From: Methanolobus sediminis
GTDB lineage: Archaea; Halobacteriota; Methanosarcinia; Methanosarcinales; Methanosarcinaceae
Direction of reading: 5' to 3'
DNA length: 64,000 nt
Assembly: GCF_031312595.1 (NCBI RefSeq)
Contig: NZ_CP133592.1
Coordinates: 2,294,001-2,358,000, forward strand
Under the pieces are notes generated by a model, which was not told the DNA's origin, searched no databases, and was given only the letters and a program-made list of their open reading frames with translations. Below are positions 42,234 through 56,060 of the stretch, in pieces. The first letter of the stretch is position 1. Each line of letters begins with the position of its first letter. A program made the translations under genes and the position numbers.

Positions 42234-43925
42234 ATGATGGTGTCCCGGGATTTAATTATTGAAGAAACAATTCCAGTTGAAAACGAAGAAGTCCATAAAA
42301 AAAACAAAGGACTTTCCGGATTATCCGCTTTAATTGCTAATATCAAGTCTGGAATTCATTCCGTAAGGCATCCACGCACCACGCTTCCGGATTATGATTC
42401 CACGCGACATGGTCCTCTGATGAAATTTAAAGTTCCTGATGGCTATCAAGAGATTGAGCGCTACTGGGTAAACGAACCTTACTCCTTCATCGCTATATTG
42501 GAAAAAGGAAATATTTATTATTATCATGTGGTTGAGCCAGTGCTCACCTTATATGAAAAGGACCTTCTTGAAAGAGTATATGATGACCTTCAGGACATTC
42601 TCAGTCTTGGAGGGGTCAGCACTGAGAGAAATAAGGAAACTGTACTCATCGAACATGCTCTCACTCTTTTCAACAGGTACCATGCAAGTCTGGAAATATC
42701 TTCAGCCTATAAGATATTCTATTATCTGAAACGTAATTTCCTTGGTCATGACCGTATTAACTCATTGATGCTGGACCCAGGTATAGAGGACATTTCATGT
42801 GATGGTATAGATATCCCGGTTTTCATGTACCATAATAAGTACCGCAATATCAAGACAAACATTTCTTTCAGTGAAGAGGAACTTAATTCTCTTGTAATAA
42901 AGCTCTGCCAGAAAAGCGGTAAGCACATCTCTGTCGGTGAACCAATGGTGGATGCAACCCTTCCTGACGGTTCACGCCTTCAGGCAACCCTTGGAAAAGA
43001 GATCACAACAAGAGGTAGTTCTTTTACTATCAGGAAATTCCGTGGGGATCCTATCACACCTATCGATCTTGTGAATTACAATACCTGCAACATTGAAATG
43101 ATGGCTTATTTCTGGCTTGCAATGGAGAATGGAGATTGTGCCATATTTGCAGGTGGTACCGCATCAGGAAAAACATCTCTGCTCAATGCAGTTTCACTTT
43201 TCATCCCGCCCCTGTCAAAGGTTGTCTCTATTGAAGATACGAGAGAACTCACCCTACACCACGATAACTGGATAGCAGGTGTAACGCGAAAACCATTGAA
43301 CATAAACACTGCAGGTGAGATCTCAATGTATGATCTTCTGCGTTCAGCCCTCAGACAGAGGCCGGAGTATATACTTGTGGGAGAGATCAGGGGTGAGGAA
43401 GCTCTCACTCTGTTCCAGGCAATATCCACAGGACATGCTACGTATTCCACAATGCATGCGGGAGATGTGCAGACCGTTGTCAACAGGCTTGACAGCCCTC
43501 CACTTAATGTTCCTCATGTAATGCTTCAGTCACTTGACATCCTGAGTATACAGGTGCAGACATTCGTCAATAACAAAAGAGTTCGCAGGACACAGAGTCT
43601 AGTGGAATTTACGGGTATAGATGCCAAGACCGGCTACATACGCATAAATGAACTTTACCGCTGGGACCCTATTAGTGACACTTTCATTAAGACCGGTGAT
43701 TCGTACACACTGAACAAGGTTATGGTTGCCAGGGGATGGGACAGAACCAGGCTCGCAGATGAACTGGATAAAAGAGTCCGTATACTCACGTATCTCCTTG
43801 AAAAGAACATGAGGGATTATGTTAGTATATCCCTGGTAGTGCAGGCTTACGATGCAAATCCAGAAGATGTTATTGAAGCCATAGAAGCAGACACCCTGCA
43901 GACAATGATAGAACAGAACATGTAG
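42234..43925 (+). CDS. Type IV pilus/archaellum-type assembly ATPase (TadA/PilB/FlaI family)
   Basis: The 563-aa product is a secretion ATPase of the GspE/TadA class. It has Walker A GGTASGKTSLLN (about residue 305-315), an Asp box, Walker B-like YILVGEIRGEEAL and the His-box STGHATYSTMHA. The N-terminal 170 residues are the variable linker region. It powers pilin assembly at the membrane. A TATA box (TTTATATA) lies about 26 bp upstream of its ATG, so the mRNA is probably leaderless. It is followed by a TadC-like gene and two pilin-like genes, a compact type IV pilus-like locus. Confidence 0.85.
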   Translation: MMVSRDLIIEETIPVENEEVHKKNKGLSGLSALIANIKSGIHSVRHPRTTLPDYDSTRHGPLMKFKVPDGYQEIERYWVNEPYSFIAILEKGNIYYYHVVEPVLTLYEKDLLERVYDDLQDILSLGGVSTERNKETVLIEHALTLFNRYHASLEISSAYKIFYYLKRNFLGHDRINSLMLDPGIEDISCDGIDIPVFMYHNKYRNIKTNISFSEEELNSLVIKLCQKSGKHISVGEPMVDATLPDGSRLQATLGKEITTRGSSFTIRKFRGDPITPIDLVNYNTCNIEMMAYFWLAMENGDCAIFAGGTASGKTSLLNAVSLFIPPLSKVVSIEDTRELTLHHDNWIAGVTRKPLNINTAGEISMYDLLRSALRQRPEYILVGEIRGEEALTLFQAISTGHATYSTMHAGDVQTVVNRLDSPPLNVPHVMLQSLDILSIQVQTFVNNKRVRRTQSLVEFTGIDAKTGYIRINELYRWDPISDTFIKTGDSYTLNKVMVARGWDRTRLADELDKRVRILTYLLEKNMRDYVSISLVVQAYDANPEDVIEAIEADTLQTMIEQNM

Positions 43926-43936
43926 GAGATTCTGGA

Positions 43937-45883
43937 ATGGATATCATCGACTCAGCTGCCCACTTTATATTTGGAAAATATGTAAGGAAAAACATAGATC
44001 GTTATGAGGATCAGCGCCTGCTGATACGTAAAGCCGGCTTGGGTATGCTGATCGAACAATACATTGCCCAGACGTATTTCTTTTCACTGGCCATGGCAGT
44101 ATTCGCAGGTTTAATTGGCCTTCTTGCCGGGCATTATTTTCTTGGAAATGTAAGACCATATATGTTAGGCGTCGGCACTGAAATTCCATGGATATGGTCA
44201 AATTTCCATTTATTGATCAGTATAGGAGTAGCTGTTCTTTTTTCAGTAATCACTTCATCGCTGACATACTATATTTTCATGTCAATACCTGAAATTCAGG
44301 CAAATGTAAGAAGTACTCTCATCAATCAGTCTCTTCCCCATACAACTGCATATCTGTATGCAATGAGCCACGGTGGGGGAATGAATCTTATTGATATCAT
44401 GAAATCACTGGCACAGAATTATTACGTGTATGGTGCTGCAGCAGAAGAAGTTGGTTATATTGTAAAGGATATGGAATATTATGGAACTGATCTGCTTCAG
44501 GCATTTGATCGTGCGGGACAGAGAACTCCTTCCAAGAAATTCAAGGACTTTCTGGATGGAATGACTTCAATCGTTACCAGTGGTGGTGATGTTACTTCGT
44601 ATCTTAAGGCTAAGAATGACCAGTATCGCCTCACAGCTACTAAAGAACAGAAAATCTTCTTTGAAACTCTTAGTGTACTTGCAGAAGTATATATCTCAGC
44701 TTTTGTAGCAGGCCCGCTGTTCCTGATTACAATTCTTGTAGTCCTTGGACTTGTTAATTCAAGTTCAGCCAGTATTCTCAATCTTATAGTTTATGTGATA
44801 ATTCCAATTGGAACAGTTATTTTCCTTCTTCTGTTAAATTCACTTACAAATGATAATCCTAAGATCAATGATTTCTACGTTGTGGAAAAGAAACTGGACG
44901 TTTTTTCGCATGTGGCATTAATAGAGGGTGAACCTGGTGAAGAACTCAAAAGGAAAAAGATGCAGAAATATGCCAGAATTGCAAAGTTCATGGACAAAAT
45001 AATTCATCCGTTTTCACTTTTTGCAAGTAATCCCTCTTATGTTCTATTTATTACAGTTCCTGTCTCACTAGTGTATTTATTTCATACAGTCAATAATTCT
45101 ATTAACGTTGCAAATATTATCTATATCAACAGTTATAATGTTCTTACAGTAAGCATATTAGACGACCGGGTTTTCATTGCACTTATTATTCTATTGGTTC
45201 CATACGTCATATTTGATGAGTTACGAACCCATCGTGTGAATCAGATTGAAAACCACATACCTGATTTTCTCAATAACTTGGCAAGCATCAATGAGGCTGG
45301 AATTCATCTTGTTGATGCTATTGTCATGAGCATGCAGTTTAAGATAGGTATTCTACATTCAGAGGTCACACGTCTTGTCAACGATATTTCGTGGGGAACA
45401 AAACTTGACGATGCACTGAAGAAATTTGAATTCAGGATACGCACTGAAATGACAAGGCGTATCATCAATTTGATAATCAAGGCCAACGAGGCTACCAGTG
45501 ACATTAAAAGTGTATTGACAATTGCAGCTCATGATGCTGATATCCAGAGACAGTTAAAGAAAGAACGCAATGCAGAGATGTTTGTATATGTATTTATTAT
45601 CTACATTGCCTTCATGGTTTTCCTGTTCATTGTTTACATACTGGCAGCTTATTTCCTGCCGGCAATGCCAGCGTCAACTGAAAGTGCTATTTCAGGTTTA
45701 AGCCTGTCAACAACTTTTGACCTTGAAAAATATACTCTATTATTTTTCCATGCAGCTATGATACAGGGATTCTGTTCCGGTCTTGTTGCAGGTAAAATGG
45801 GAAGTGGCAACATCCATTCAGGTTACAAGCATTCAATCATGATGATGTCGATTGCTTACCTGCTGTTTACCTTCTTTATCTGA
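43937..45883 (+). CDS. TadC/FlaJ-type integral membrane pilus assembly protein
   Basis: The 648-aa product has two T2SSF-type halves, each with a cytoplasmic helical part and hydrophobic helices (about nine in total). The halves share segments such as TTAYLYAMSHGGGMNLIDI and NLASINEAGIHLVDAI. It is the membrane platform on which the adjacent ATPase works. It is separated from the ATPase by 11 bp and overlaps nothing downstream; the next pilin gene begins 10 bp after its stop. Double-size proteins of this type are typical of archaea. Confidence 0.85.
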   Translation: MDIIDSAAHFIFGKYVRKNIDRYEDQRLLIRKAGLGMLIEQYIAQTYFFSLAMAVFAGLIGLLAGHYFLGNVRPYMLGVGTEIPWIWSNFHLLISIGVAVLFSVITSSLTYYIFMSIPEIQANVRSTLINQSLPHTTAYLYAMSHGGGMNLIDIMKSLAQNYYVYGAAAEEVGYIVKDMEYYGTDLLQAFDRAGQRTPSKKFKDFLDGMTSIVTSGGDVTSYLKAKNDQYRLTATKEQKIFFETLSVLAEVYISAFVAGPLFLITILVVLGLVNSSSASILNLIVYVIIPIGTVIFLLLLNSLTNDNPKINDFYVVEKKLDVFSHVALIEGEPGEELKRKKMQKYARIAKFMDKIIHPFSLFASNPSYVLFITVPVSLVYLFHTVNNSINVANIIYINSYNVLTVSILDDRVFIALIILLVPYVIFDELRTHRVNQIENHIPDFLNNLASINEAGIHLVDAIVMSMQFKIGILHSEVTRLVNDISWGTKLDDALKKFEFRIRTEMTRRIINLIIKANEATSDIKSVLTIAAHDADIQRQLKKERNAEMFVYVFIIYIAFMVFLFIVYILAAYFLPAMPASTESAISGLSLSTTFDLEKYTLLFFHAAMIQGFCSGLVAGKMGSGNIHSGYKHSIMMMSIAYLLFTFFI

Positions 45884-45893
45884 GGTGAAATCA

Positions 45894-47306
45894 ATGGGAA
45901 CACAGCTTGATAATGTAAGATCAAAAATCATGAAGATTTTCCATGATGAAAATGCAGTGTCCGAAATAATCGGCGAGGTTCTTTTGACAGCTATAGCTGT
46001 GCTTGCATTTTCAGTAATAGCTGTGTTTGTGTTCTCTTATCTTGAGTCAGAAGATGCTGTACATGCAGATATAGATGGCTGGGTAGATGTCAGTTCATCC
46101 ACTATCTATCTGAGACATTCAGGCGGTGAGAACATTGACCTTAATAACGTGGAATTAGTTCTTAATCTGAATGGCACACGCAGGGATATTTCCTCGTCCC
46201 AGCTTGAACAGATTCTTGGAAGCAGTAGCTGGCACCTTGGGCAGACCATTGTGATAGATACTGATGTTCTCTGGAACACGACTATCAATGGGGATGATTA
46301 TGTTGGTATGATACTTATTCAGACCAATGCAAATGCTGTCATAGAAAGTGTTTCTCTTCTTGGAGAGGAAGTAGAAATGGATTCAGGTTCAGGAAGCAAT
46401 GTAACGCCAACACAATATGCTCCTGTAGCTGATTTCACATATTTACCTTCAAACCCTGACACAGTTCAAACAGTTACCTTCACTGATCAGTCTTCAGATT
46501 CGGATGGAACTGTTGCAGGATGGTCATGGAACTTTGGTGACGGAGGGATTTCTACAGATCAGAATACTTCACACCAGTATTCTTCAGCAGGAAACTATAC
46601 AATAACACTTACTGTCACCGACGATGACGGCAATACAGACAGTAGCTCTCAAGGCGTAACCGTTACAGTTCCTGTGTCATCTGTTCTTCCTGTATCAAGA
46701 TGGAAGTTCGATGAAGGCTCAGGATCAACTGCCTATGACAGTATTGATGATAATGACGCATCTCTCAACAATGCATCCTGGTCCAGTACCGCAAAAAACG
46801 GGACAGCTATGTATTTTAATGGTACAGGTTATCTTGTTGTTACAGATAGTGACTCACTTGATTTTGATCAGGACCTGAGTCTGGTATTCTGGCTGAATAT
46901 TGATGATAAAAAGCAGACCTATTGTTTGATTGGTAAAGGAATGGATAATCAGGATAATTTTGATCTCTTTGTTACTGGCGGAGAGCTCAGGTTTGAATGG
47001 ACAAATGCAGGTTATCATTATGTTGAAACATCAGGAATGGGCCTTAAGAAAAATACCTGGTATCAGATAGCTGTTGTTGTTGATGGAAGCGATGTGAAAT
47101 TCTATAAAGATGCTACATTTGTTGAATCAGGTCCAATGAATGGCTTCTCACTTGTACCCAATAATCATGATCTTTGGATGGGCAGGCAGAACTATGGCAG
47201 CAATGACTATTATTTCCATGGTTATCTCGATGAGGTAGAGATATACAATGTAACACTGGACGAGTCAGATATGGCTGCTTATTATGCGAGGACGACCCAT
47301 GAGTAA
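45894..47306 (+). CDS. Archaeal type IV pilin-like protein with PKD and LamG domains
   Basis: The 470-aa product (ATG 45894 after TGAGGTG) has an N-terminal pilin segment: a charged start, then the hydrophobic helix GEVLLTAIAVLAFSVIAVFVF, like archaeal DUF1628/PilA-type pilins. A mid-region (about 165-265) reads DFTYLPSNPDTVQTVTF, WNFGDGG and HQYSSAGNYTITLTVTD, a PKD domain. The C-terminal 200 residues (RWKFDEGSGSTAYDSID, NGTAMYFNGTGYLVV, FVESGP, DEVEIYN) form a LamG/concanavalin-like module. It is probably a pilus-borne adhesin binding polysaccharide or cell surfaces. Fusion of a pilin helix to PKD-LamG is notable. Confidence 0.75.
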   Translation: MGTQLDNVRSKIMKIFHDENAVSEIIGEVLLTAIAVLAFSVIAVFVFSYLESEDAVHADIDGWVDVSSSTIYLRHSGGENIDLNNVELVLNLNGTRRDISSSQLEQILGSSSWHLGQTIVIDTDVLWNTTINGDDYVGMILIQTNANAVIESVSLLGEEVEMDSGSGSNVTPTQYAPVADFTYLPSNPDTVQTVTFTDQSSDSDGTVAGWSWNFGDGGISTDQNTSHQYSSAGNYTITLTVTDDDGNTDSSSQGVTVTVPVSSVLPVSRWKFDEGSGSTAYDSIDDNDASLNNASWSSTAKNGTAMYFNGTGYLVVTDSDSLDFDQDLSLVFWLNIDDKKQTYCLIGKGMDNQDNFDLFVTGGELRFEWTNAGYHYVETSGMGLKKNTWYQIAVVVDGSDVKFYKDATFVESGPMNGFSLVPNNHDLWMGRQNYGSNDYYFHGYLDEVEIYNVTLDESDMAAYYARTTHE

Positions 47307-48228
47307 AAAAGAAAGCGTTTCCTGTCAGAGGCGGCATACGGATTTAAGAGAGTTCCTTGCCAGTGAACAGGCAATCTCTGCTGCTGTCTCTGCTGTCCTT
47401 CTATTTGGTATAGTGGTATCTGTGATCACACTTGTTTATGTCCAGTATATTCCTGAATGGAAAACCTCCGCTGAACAGTCACACATGGATGATGTCTTTT
47501 ATGATATGTCCGGAATGAAAAATGAACTTGATGTTCTTTCAGGGTTTACCCGAACTGATCCTTCCACAAGTCTTTCTGTAAGTGTTCCTATCAAAATGGG
47601 CGGGGGATCATTACCTATATTCAGTCCCGGGAAATCCAGTGGCAGGCTTGCAATAAACGAGGATGATTTTGGAATCAGTATTGTGGGGACTACTCCGGGG
47701 ATTGATTATAATAGTGATTCTCTGCTACGTGGTCTTGGAACTGTGAGTTATAAGTCTGATAATAATTATTTTGTTGACCAGAAATATGTTTATGAGGGCG
47801 GAGCTCTCATTCTGGCACAGGAGAGTTACTCATTGATGCGCCTTGGTCCCCAGATGGATATCAGAAGGACTGATAATTCCAGTAATATTACTGTGGAATT
47901 TAATGTAATTGATCTGATTGGTCCCATAAAAGCTATCAGTAGTAATTCAATAGAGGAGGTTAATTTCAGAACAAATGGTTCTGATTCTCTTTATTGGGAT
48001 GGTGTCATGTTTACTGATATGACAATGACAATTCAGACATCATATCCCGCGTCCTGGGAAAGTTATTTTGAAACATTAGCTGATGCTGCAGGAATTGATG
48101 CGGCAGAATACTCTGTCAGTTCTAATGACACAGCAGTTGTATTTTTCCTGGAAGGAAGTTTCGGTGAAGATATCAGGATCAATGTGACAAAGACATTTTT
48201 TGATGCAAGGCTTAACCTTTTGTCCTAA
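47299..48228 (+). CDS. Type IV pilin-like surface protein
   Basis: The 309-aa product (ATG 47299, overlapping the previous stop by 8 bp; a start 15 bp upstream is possible) has a hydrophobic helix near residues 27-52 (AISAAVSAVLLFGIVVSVIT). The rest of the protein is extracytoplasmic and beta-rich, with acidic and Ser/Asn-rich stretches. This is the layout of archaeal secreted pilin-like proteins (DUF7289/FlaG-like). It is translationally coupled to the PKD-LamG pilin and is presumably a partner subunit of the same fibre. Confidence 0.65.
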   Translation: MSKKESVSCQRRHTDLREFLASEQAISAAVSAVLLFGIVVSVITLVYVQYIPEWKTSAEQSHMDDVFYDMSGMKNELDVLSGFTRTDPSTSLSVSVPIKMGGGSLPIFSPGKSSGRLAINEDDFGISIVGTTPGIDYNSDSLLRGLGTVSYKSDNNYFVDQKYVYEGGALILAQESYSLMRLGPQMDIRRTDNSSNITVEFNVIDLIGPIKAISSNSIEEVNFRTNGSDSLYWDGVMFTDMTMTIQTSYPASWESYFETLADAAGIDAAEYSVSSNDTAVVFFLEGSFGEDIRINVTKTFFDARLNLLS

Positions 48229-48362
48229 TGCCTGTAGTATTTCTGTTTACAAACTGATAACAACGCAAATATCGATCTGTTGTAAAGAAGATTGTTGCAT
48301 TCTTTTTTACCAATGCTTAGTTTCATCAATAATGAAGTCAAATCTTTAAATGGGGAATTCTG

Positions 48363-49379
48363 ATGATAAAGGAAGCTATGCTCTATGAGAAACTTGACGA
48401 CGGTAAAGTCCGGTGTAAACTATGTGCCCACAGGTGCAGAATATCACCTGGAAAACGTGGTTTCTGTGCCGTGCGGGAGAATCGGGATGGTACTCTTTAT
48501 ACGCTGAACTATAACGTCGTTTCAAGTGAGGCTCTTGATCCTATTGAGAAAAAACCCCTGTATCATTTTTATCCGGGCACGATGGTTTATTCTCTGGGAA
48601 CTATCGGATGTAATTTCAGGTGTAAGCATTGTCAGAATTGGACAATTTCACAGATAAGCATAGATGAGGCAAATGCTATTGAGATAAGTCCTGAAACGGC
48701 TGTAAGAAGAGCAGTTGCTTCCGGTGCAAGGTCAATTGCATGGACTTATAATGAGCCGACAATATGGTTTGAGTATACATATGATTGCGCCAAGCTTGCA
48801 AAGGAAGAGGGACTTGGTACTGTTTACGTTACAAACGGATACATAACTCCTGAAGCTTTGGAGACAATAGCTCCGTATCTTGATGCTTTCAGGGTGGATA
48901 TCAAGGCGTTTACTGAGGATTTCTACAGGGATATCGCAAGTGCAAAACTTGCACCGGTTCTTGAGTCTGCAAAACTTGCAAGGGAGCTTGGAATGCATGT
49001 GGAAGTTGTAAATCTGATTATTCCTACTCTCAATGATTCTGAGAGCGAGATACGTGAAATGTCTAAGTGGATCTATGAGAATCTGGGTGGAGATACTCCT
49101 GTTCATTTTACGCGATTCCATCCTTATTATAAGTTGCAGAACATTCATTCCACTCCTCTGGAGGCGCTGGAGATGGCTTATTCAATTGCAAGGGAAGAAG
49201 GTATAAAATATGTCTATGTAGGCAATGTCTCTGGAAATGAGCACGAACATACTTTTTGTCCGGAATGTGGGGAATTGCTTATAAAAAGAGGAATGTTTGG
49301 AGTAGAGTCTTATGGACTGACGGACAGGCGGACTTGCCCGCGTTGCGGCAGTCCGATCAGTGTTGTGTCTGATGCTTAG
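48363..49379 (+). CDS. amrS: AmmeMemoRadiSam-system radical SAM enzyme
   Basis: The 338-aa product carries an N-terminal zinc-like region (CKLCAHRC...GFCAVREN) and the radical SAM cluster motif CNFRCKHC (about residues 83-90). TVYVTNGYITPEAL and FRVDIKAF regions fit the PFL-activating-like fold, and two CxxC pairs (CPECGELL, CPRCGSPI) form a C-terminal zinc ribbon. This matches the AmrS family, which works with AmmeMemo proteins of unknown product. The partner genes are not in this window. Oxygen-sensitive chemistry is expected. Confidence 0.85.
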   Translation: MIKEAMLYEKLDDGKVRCKLCAHRCRISPGKRGFCAVRENRDGTLYTLNYNVVSSEALDPIEKKPLYHFYPGTMVYSLGTIGCNFRCKHCQNWTISQISIDEANAIEISPETAVRRAVASGARSIAWTYNEPTIWFEYTYDCAKLAKEEGLGTVYVTNGYITPEALETIAPYLDAFRVDIKAFTEDFYRDIASAKLAPVLESAKLARELGMHVEVVNLIIPTLNDSESEIREMSKWIYENLGGDTPVHFTRFHPYYKLQNIHSTPLEALEMAYSIAREEGIKYVYVGNVSGNEHEHTFCPECGELLIKRGMFGVESYGLTDRRTCPRCGSPISVVSDA

Positions 49380-49672
49380 GGCAGGTTCGGGCATTATCTC
49401 TAAAATATTCTATTTGAAAATAATGCATATGTAACTTTACGGTGTTACTGTTTATTAAGCGAATACTGTCCTTCACCCCTTCGTCTCTACTGGAACATAT
49501 ATTTTCTACAATATATTATAATCATCATAATGATGAAGTAAAATTTTTGGATAAATATTGAGTAAAAAAGGGTTAAAACTGGGTCAGAATAGGGCCAAAA
49601 AAGCCGTGCAATCAAAATGTTTAAATACAATATGTGCATTAGAAGGATTCGCGCGTGAGCGCCATGCTGAGA

Positions 49673-49745
49673 GCCGCAATAACTCAGTTGGTAGAGTGTC
49701 TGGCTGTTAACCAGAATGTCACAGGTTCGAGCCCTGTTTGCGGCG
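49673..49745 (+). tRNA. tRNA-Asn (GTT)
   Basis: The 73-base gene folds as a cloverleaf. The acceptor arm GCCGCAA pairs with TTGCGGC, the anticodon loop reads CTGTTAA (anticodon GTT) and the T arm is ACAGGTTCGAGCCCTGT. Discriminator base G. A TATA-like TTTAAATA lies about 50 bp upstream and probably serves both tRNAs. Confidence 0.93.
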
Positions 49746-49765
49746 CTTCAATCTTTTCTCGTATT

Positions 49766-49840
49766 GGGCCTGTAGCTTAGCCAGGTTAGAGCGCTCGGCT
49801 CATAACCGAGCGGTCACCGGTTCGAATCCGGTTAGGCCCA
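49766..49840 (+). tRNA. tRNA-Met (CAT)
   Basis: The 75-base gene has acceptor GGGCCTG/TAGGCCC, anticodon loop CTCATAA (anticodon CAT) and T arm CCGGTTCGAATCCGG, with discriminator A. It is the elongator Met type by form, but a modified-C isoleucine tRNA cannot be excluded. A near-copy of its 3' end with flanking bases occurs at 56,038-56,060. Confidence 0.9.
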
Positions 49841-50022
49841 CTTAAAAACTTATTATAGTCCTATCCTAATTACGTTTTTAGTCTTTATTCTGCTAAATAA
49901 TTAATTCGTTTTTGGTTATTTTGTGTGCAACTCAAAAAGACTAAATCGAAACGCATTTTGATAAGTCAGGCCGGTGCACTGTCTGGATTTATATGCACTG
50001 CCTGATAAGGGTATATTTTATT

Positions 50023-50107
50023 GGCTCTGCAGAAAACCTACCAAATCAACATTATCTGGTAATTTTCGACTATGATTATCTCATATGTTAGAGGATTTCG
50101 ACAGAAC
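50023..50107. mobile_element. Decayed short element with MITE-like ends
   Basis: GGCTCTGCAGAAAACC (from 50023) resembles the MITE end at 29,771. An approximately inverted copy (AGGATTTCGACAGAAC, ending 50107) lies 70 bases on. The pair would bracket about 85 bp. The ends are imperfect and no target duplication is clear. It lies in the leader region of the rRNA operon and may only be chance similarity. Confidence 0.3.
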
Positions 50108-50292
50108 ATTAAAATTAATTTAATCGGTTAGGTTTATGTACTATGTGTGATATGTACAGAATCCCTCTGAGGTGTTTTGGAGGGCTTTCATGTATCTCCT
50201 TTTGGAGATATTTGATGATATCTCCTCAATAAGTGGACATTACATGTGTTCCAAAGGTCCATCCTTTGGCTTCGAACCCCGTGTTCGAAAGC

Positions 50293-50330
50293 CTTATATA
50301 CGATGGTAACCTTTGAAGGAGTCCGCGCAA
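50293..50330 (+). promoter_or_regulatory. rRNA operon promoter (TATA box)
   Basis: CTTATATA at 50293-50300 lies 260 bp before the 16S gene and has the form of a strong archaeal TATA box, with a purine-rich stretch (GTTCGAAAG) just upstream as a possible BRE. Transcription would begin around 50,325. The leader then runs through the 16S processing stem. Confidence 0.55.
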
Positions 50331-50416
50331 ATCGCGCGAAAACACTTACAATCACCGCCTTACAAGTGGAGACTGAAGTTTTTTCAGTCTGACGTTGGAT
50401 TTGGCAGTTCGGTTAA

Positions 50417-52079
<1,663 letters not shown>

Positions 52080-52137
52080 ATCGAAAGACTGTCAGATTCA
52101 AGAAAAAAAGGCAAGATTCAATAAGTGAATCTTCTAT

Positions 52138-52210
52138 GGGCTTGTAGATCAGTTGGAAGATCGTCGCCTTTGCAAGGCGAAGGCCCAGGGTTCGAATCCC
52201 TGCAAGTCCA
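52138..52210 (+). tRNA. tRNA-Ala (TGC) in the 16S-23S spacer
   Basis: The acceptor GGGCTTG/CAAGTCC, the anticodon loop TTTGCAA (anticodon TGC) and the T arm CAGGGTTCGAATCCCTG give a clean cloverleaf with discriminator A. It lies between 16S and 23S, the common euryarchaeal arrangement. Confidence 0.93.
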
Positions 52211-52337
52211 TTATTAGTGCACCTACAGAGTAACGTCTGTGGGGAAGGATGAAGCGGCTGAAGCAACAACAGCTGCAATGAAATCGTGTATATGCATGCA
52301 TATATCAGACGCTCACTGGACAAAGTGAGATGGACTC

Positions 52338-55240
<2,903 letters not shown>

Positions 55241-55354
55241 AATCCGTGCCTGTCCGTCTTGCTTTGTCCAGGCGAAATCTGATATGTGTGTGAGAGTATA
55301 CACGGTTTTTTGATAAAGTATTTATACAATGGTTCCATCCATGTATCGCTCATT

Positions 55355-55426
55355 GCCAAGATGGCGGAGCGGCTACGCAATCGCCTGCAGAGCGATTCCA
55401 TTCCGGTTCGAATCCGGATCTTGGCT
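55355..55426 (+). tRNA. tRNA-Cys (GCA) between 23S and 5S
   Basis: The 72-base gene has acceptor GCCAAGA/TCTTGGC, anticodon loop CTGCAGA (anticodon GCA) and T arm CCGGTTCGAATCCGG. Discriminator T fits tRNA-Cys. It lies in the rRNA operon distal part, a placement seen in many euryarchaea. Confidence 0.93.
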
Positions 55427-55451
55427 TTAACTTTATCGTTCATCGTGAGTG

Positions 55452-55576
55452 AGTTTGGCGGCCATAGCGGCGGGGTAATTCCTGTACCCATCCCGAACAC
55501 AGAAGATAAGCCCGCCAGCGTTCCTTATTGTACTGAAGTATGAGAGTCTTCGGGAACTCTGGATCGCTGCCAACTC
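55452..55576 (+). rRNA. 5S ribosomal RNA
   Basis: The region GAGTTTGGCGGCCATAGCGG through GGATCGCTGCCAACTC has the 5S helix I pairing (AGTTTGGCGGCC against GCTGCCAACT) and the conserved CCCATCCCGAACAC loop B sequence. It ends the rRNA operon and is followed by T-rich sequence (CTATTTTTC) that can terminate transcription. The limits are approximate. Confidence 0.9.
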
Positions 55577-55711
55577 ACTCACATTTGATTCTACTATTTT
55601 TCTAACAATTTACCTCAACTCAAGAGCAATAATGCTGGCATTTTACTGTTTTTAGTAACATCATTAAGTGAATAACTCTTCTGATAATATGCTGTATATC
55701 AAATCAAGGAA

Positions 55712-56022
55712 GTGAATAATATCATGATACTTCCTTTTCAGTTTTTCAATCACAAGTTCTGCAGTCTCTTCCAGTTCCATTTGTCATGTAAATCATTACG
55801 ATTAAATGATCTTCTAAATTCCCTTAAACCAATAAGCTCAAAAACGCTATCTTCAAAACTCAGGGATCTTGTCCTATACGAAATAATCGAAAGAAATGTT
55901 GAGAACACAGTATCGGTAAAATAGAATATCAGCTGACAGAAAAAGGTAAGGATCTGGGGAAGATTCCCCGGTCAATGGCTGAGTGGAGCCAGAAATGTTA
56001 TGTTAGATATTCAGGACTATAA
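55712..56022 (+). pseudogene. HxlR/MarR-type winged-helix regulator, frameshifted
   Basis: The frame from 55712 reads an HxlR-like core (RLNDLLNSLKPISSKTLSSK then LRDLVLYEIIERNVE) and stops early at 55,922-55,924. Continuing in another frame gives EYQLTEKGKDLGKI and MAEWSQK, the conserved end of HxlR proteins. So a single-base change near 55,915-55,925 broke an originally continuous gene. The first 30 codons also do not match the expected N-terminus. It is probably not functional. Confidence 0.6.
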
Positions 56023-56037
56023 AGTTTTGTTAGATAG

Positions 56038-56060
56038 TCCGGTTAGGCCTACTTAAAAAC
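56038..56060 (+). repeat. tRNA-Met 3'-end duplication (att-like site)
   Basis: TCCGGTTAGGCCTACTTAAAAAC differs at one position from bases 49827-49849, which are the T-arm end and 3' acceptor end of tRNA-Met plus nine flanking bases. Integrases of archaeal elements often use such 3' ends and leave a duplicate behind. The rRNA operon lies between the two copies, so simple excision between them is unlikely today. Confidence 0.6.
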
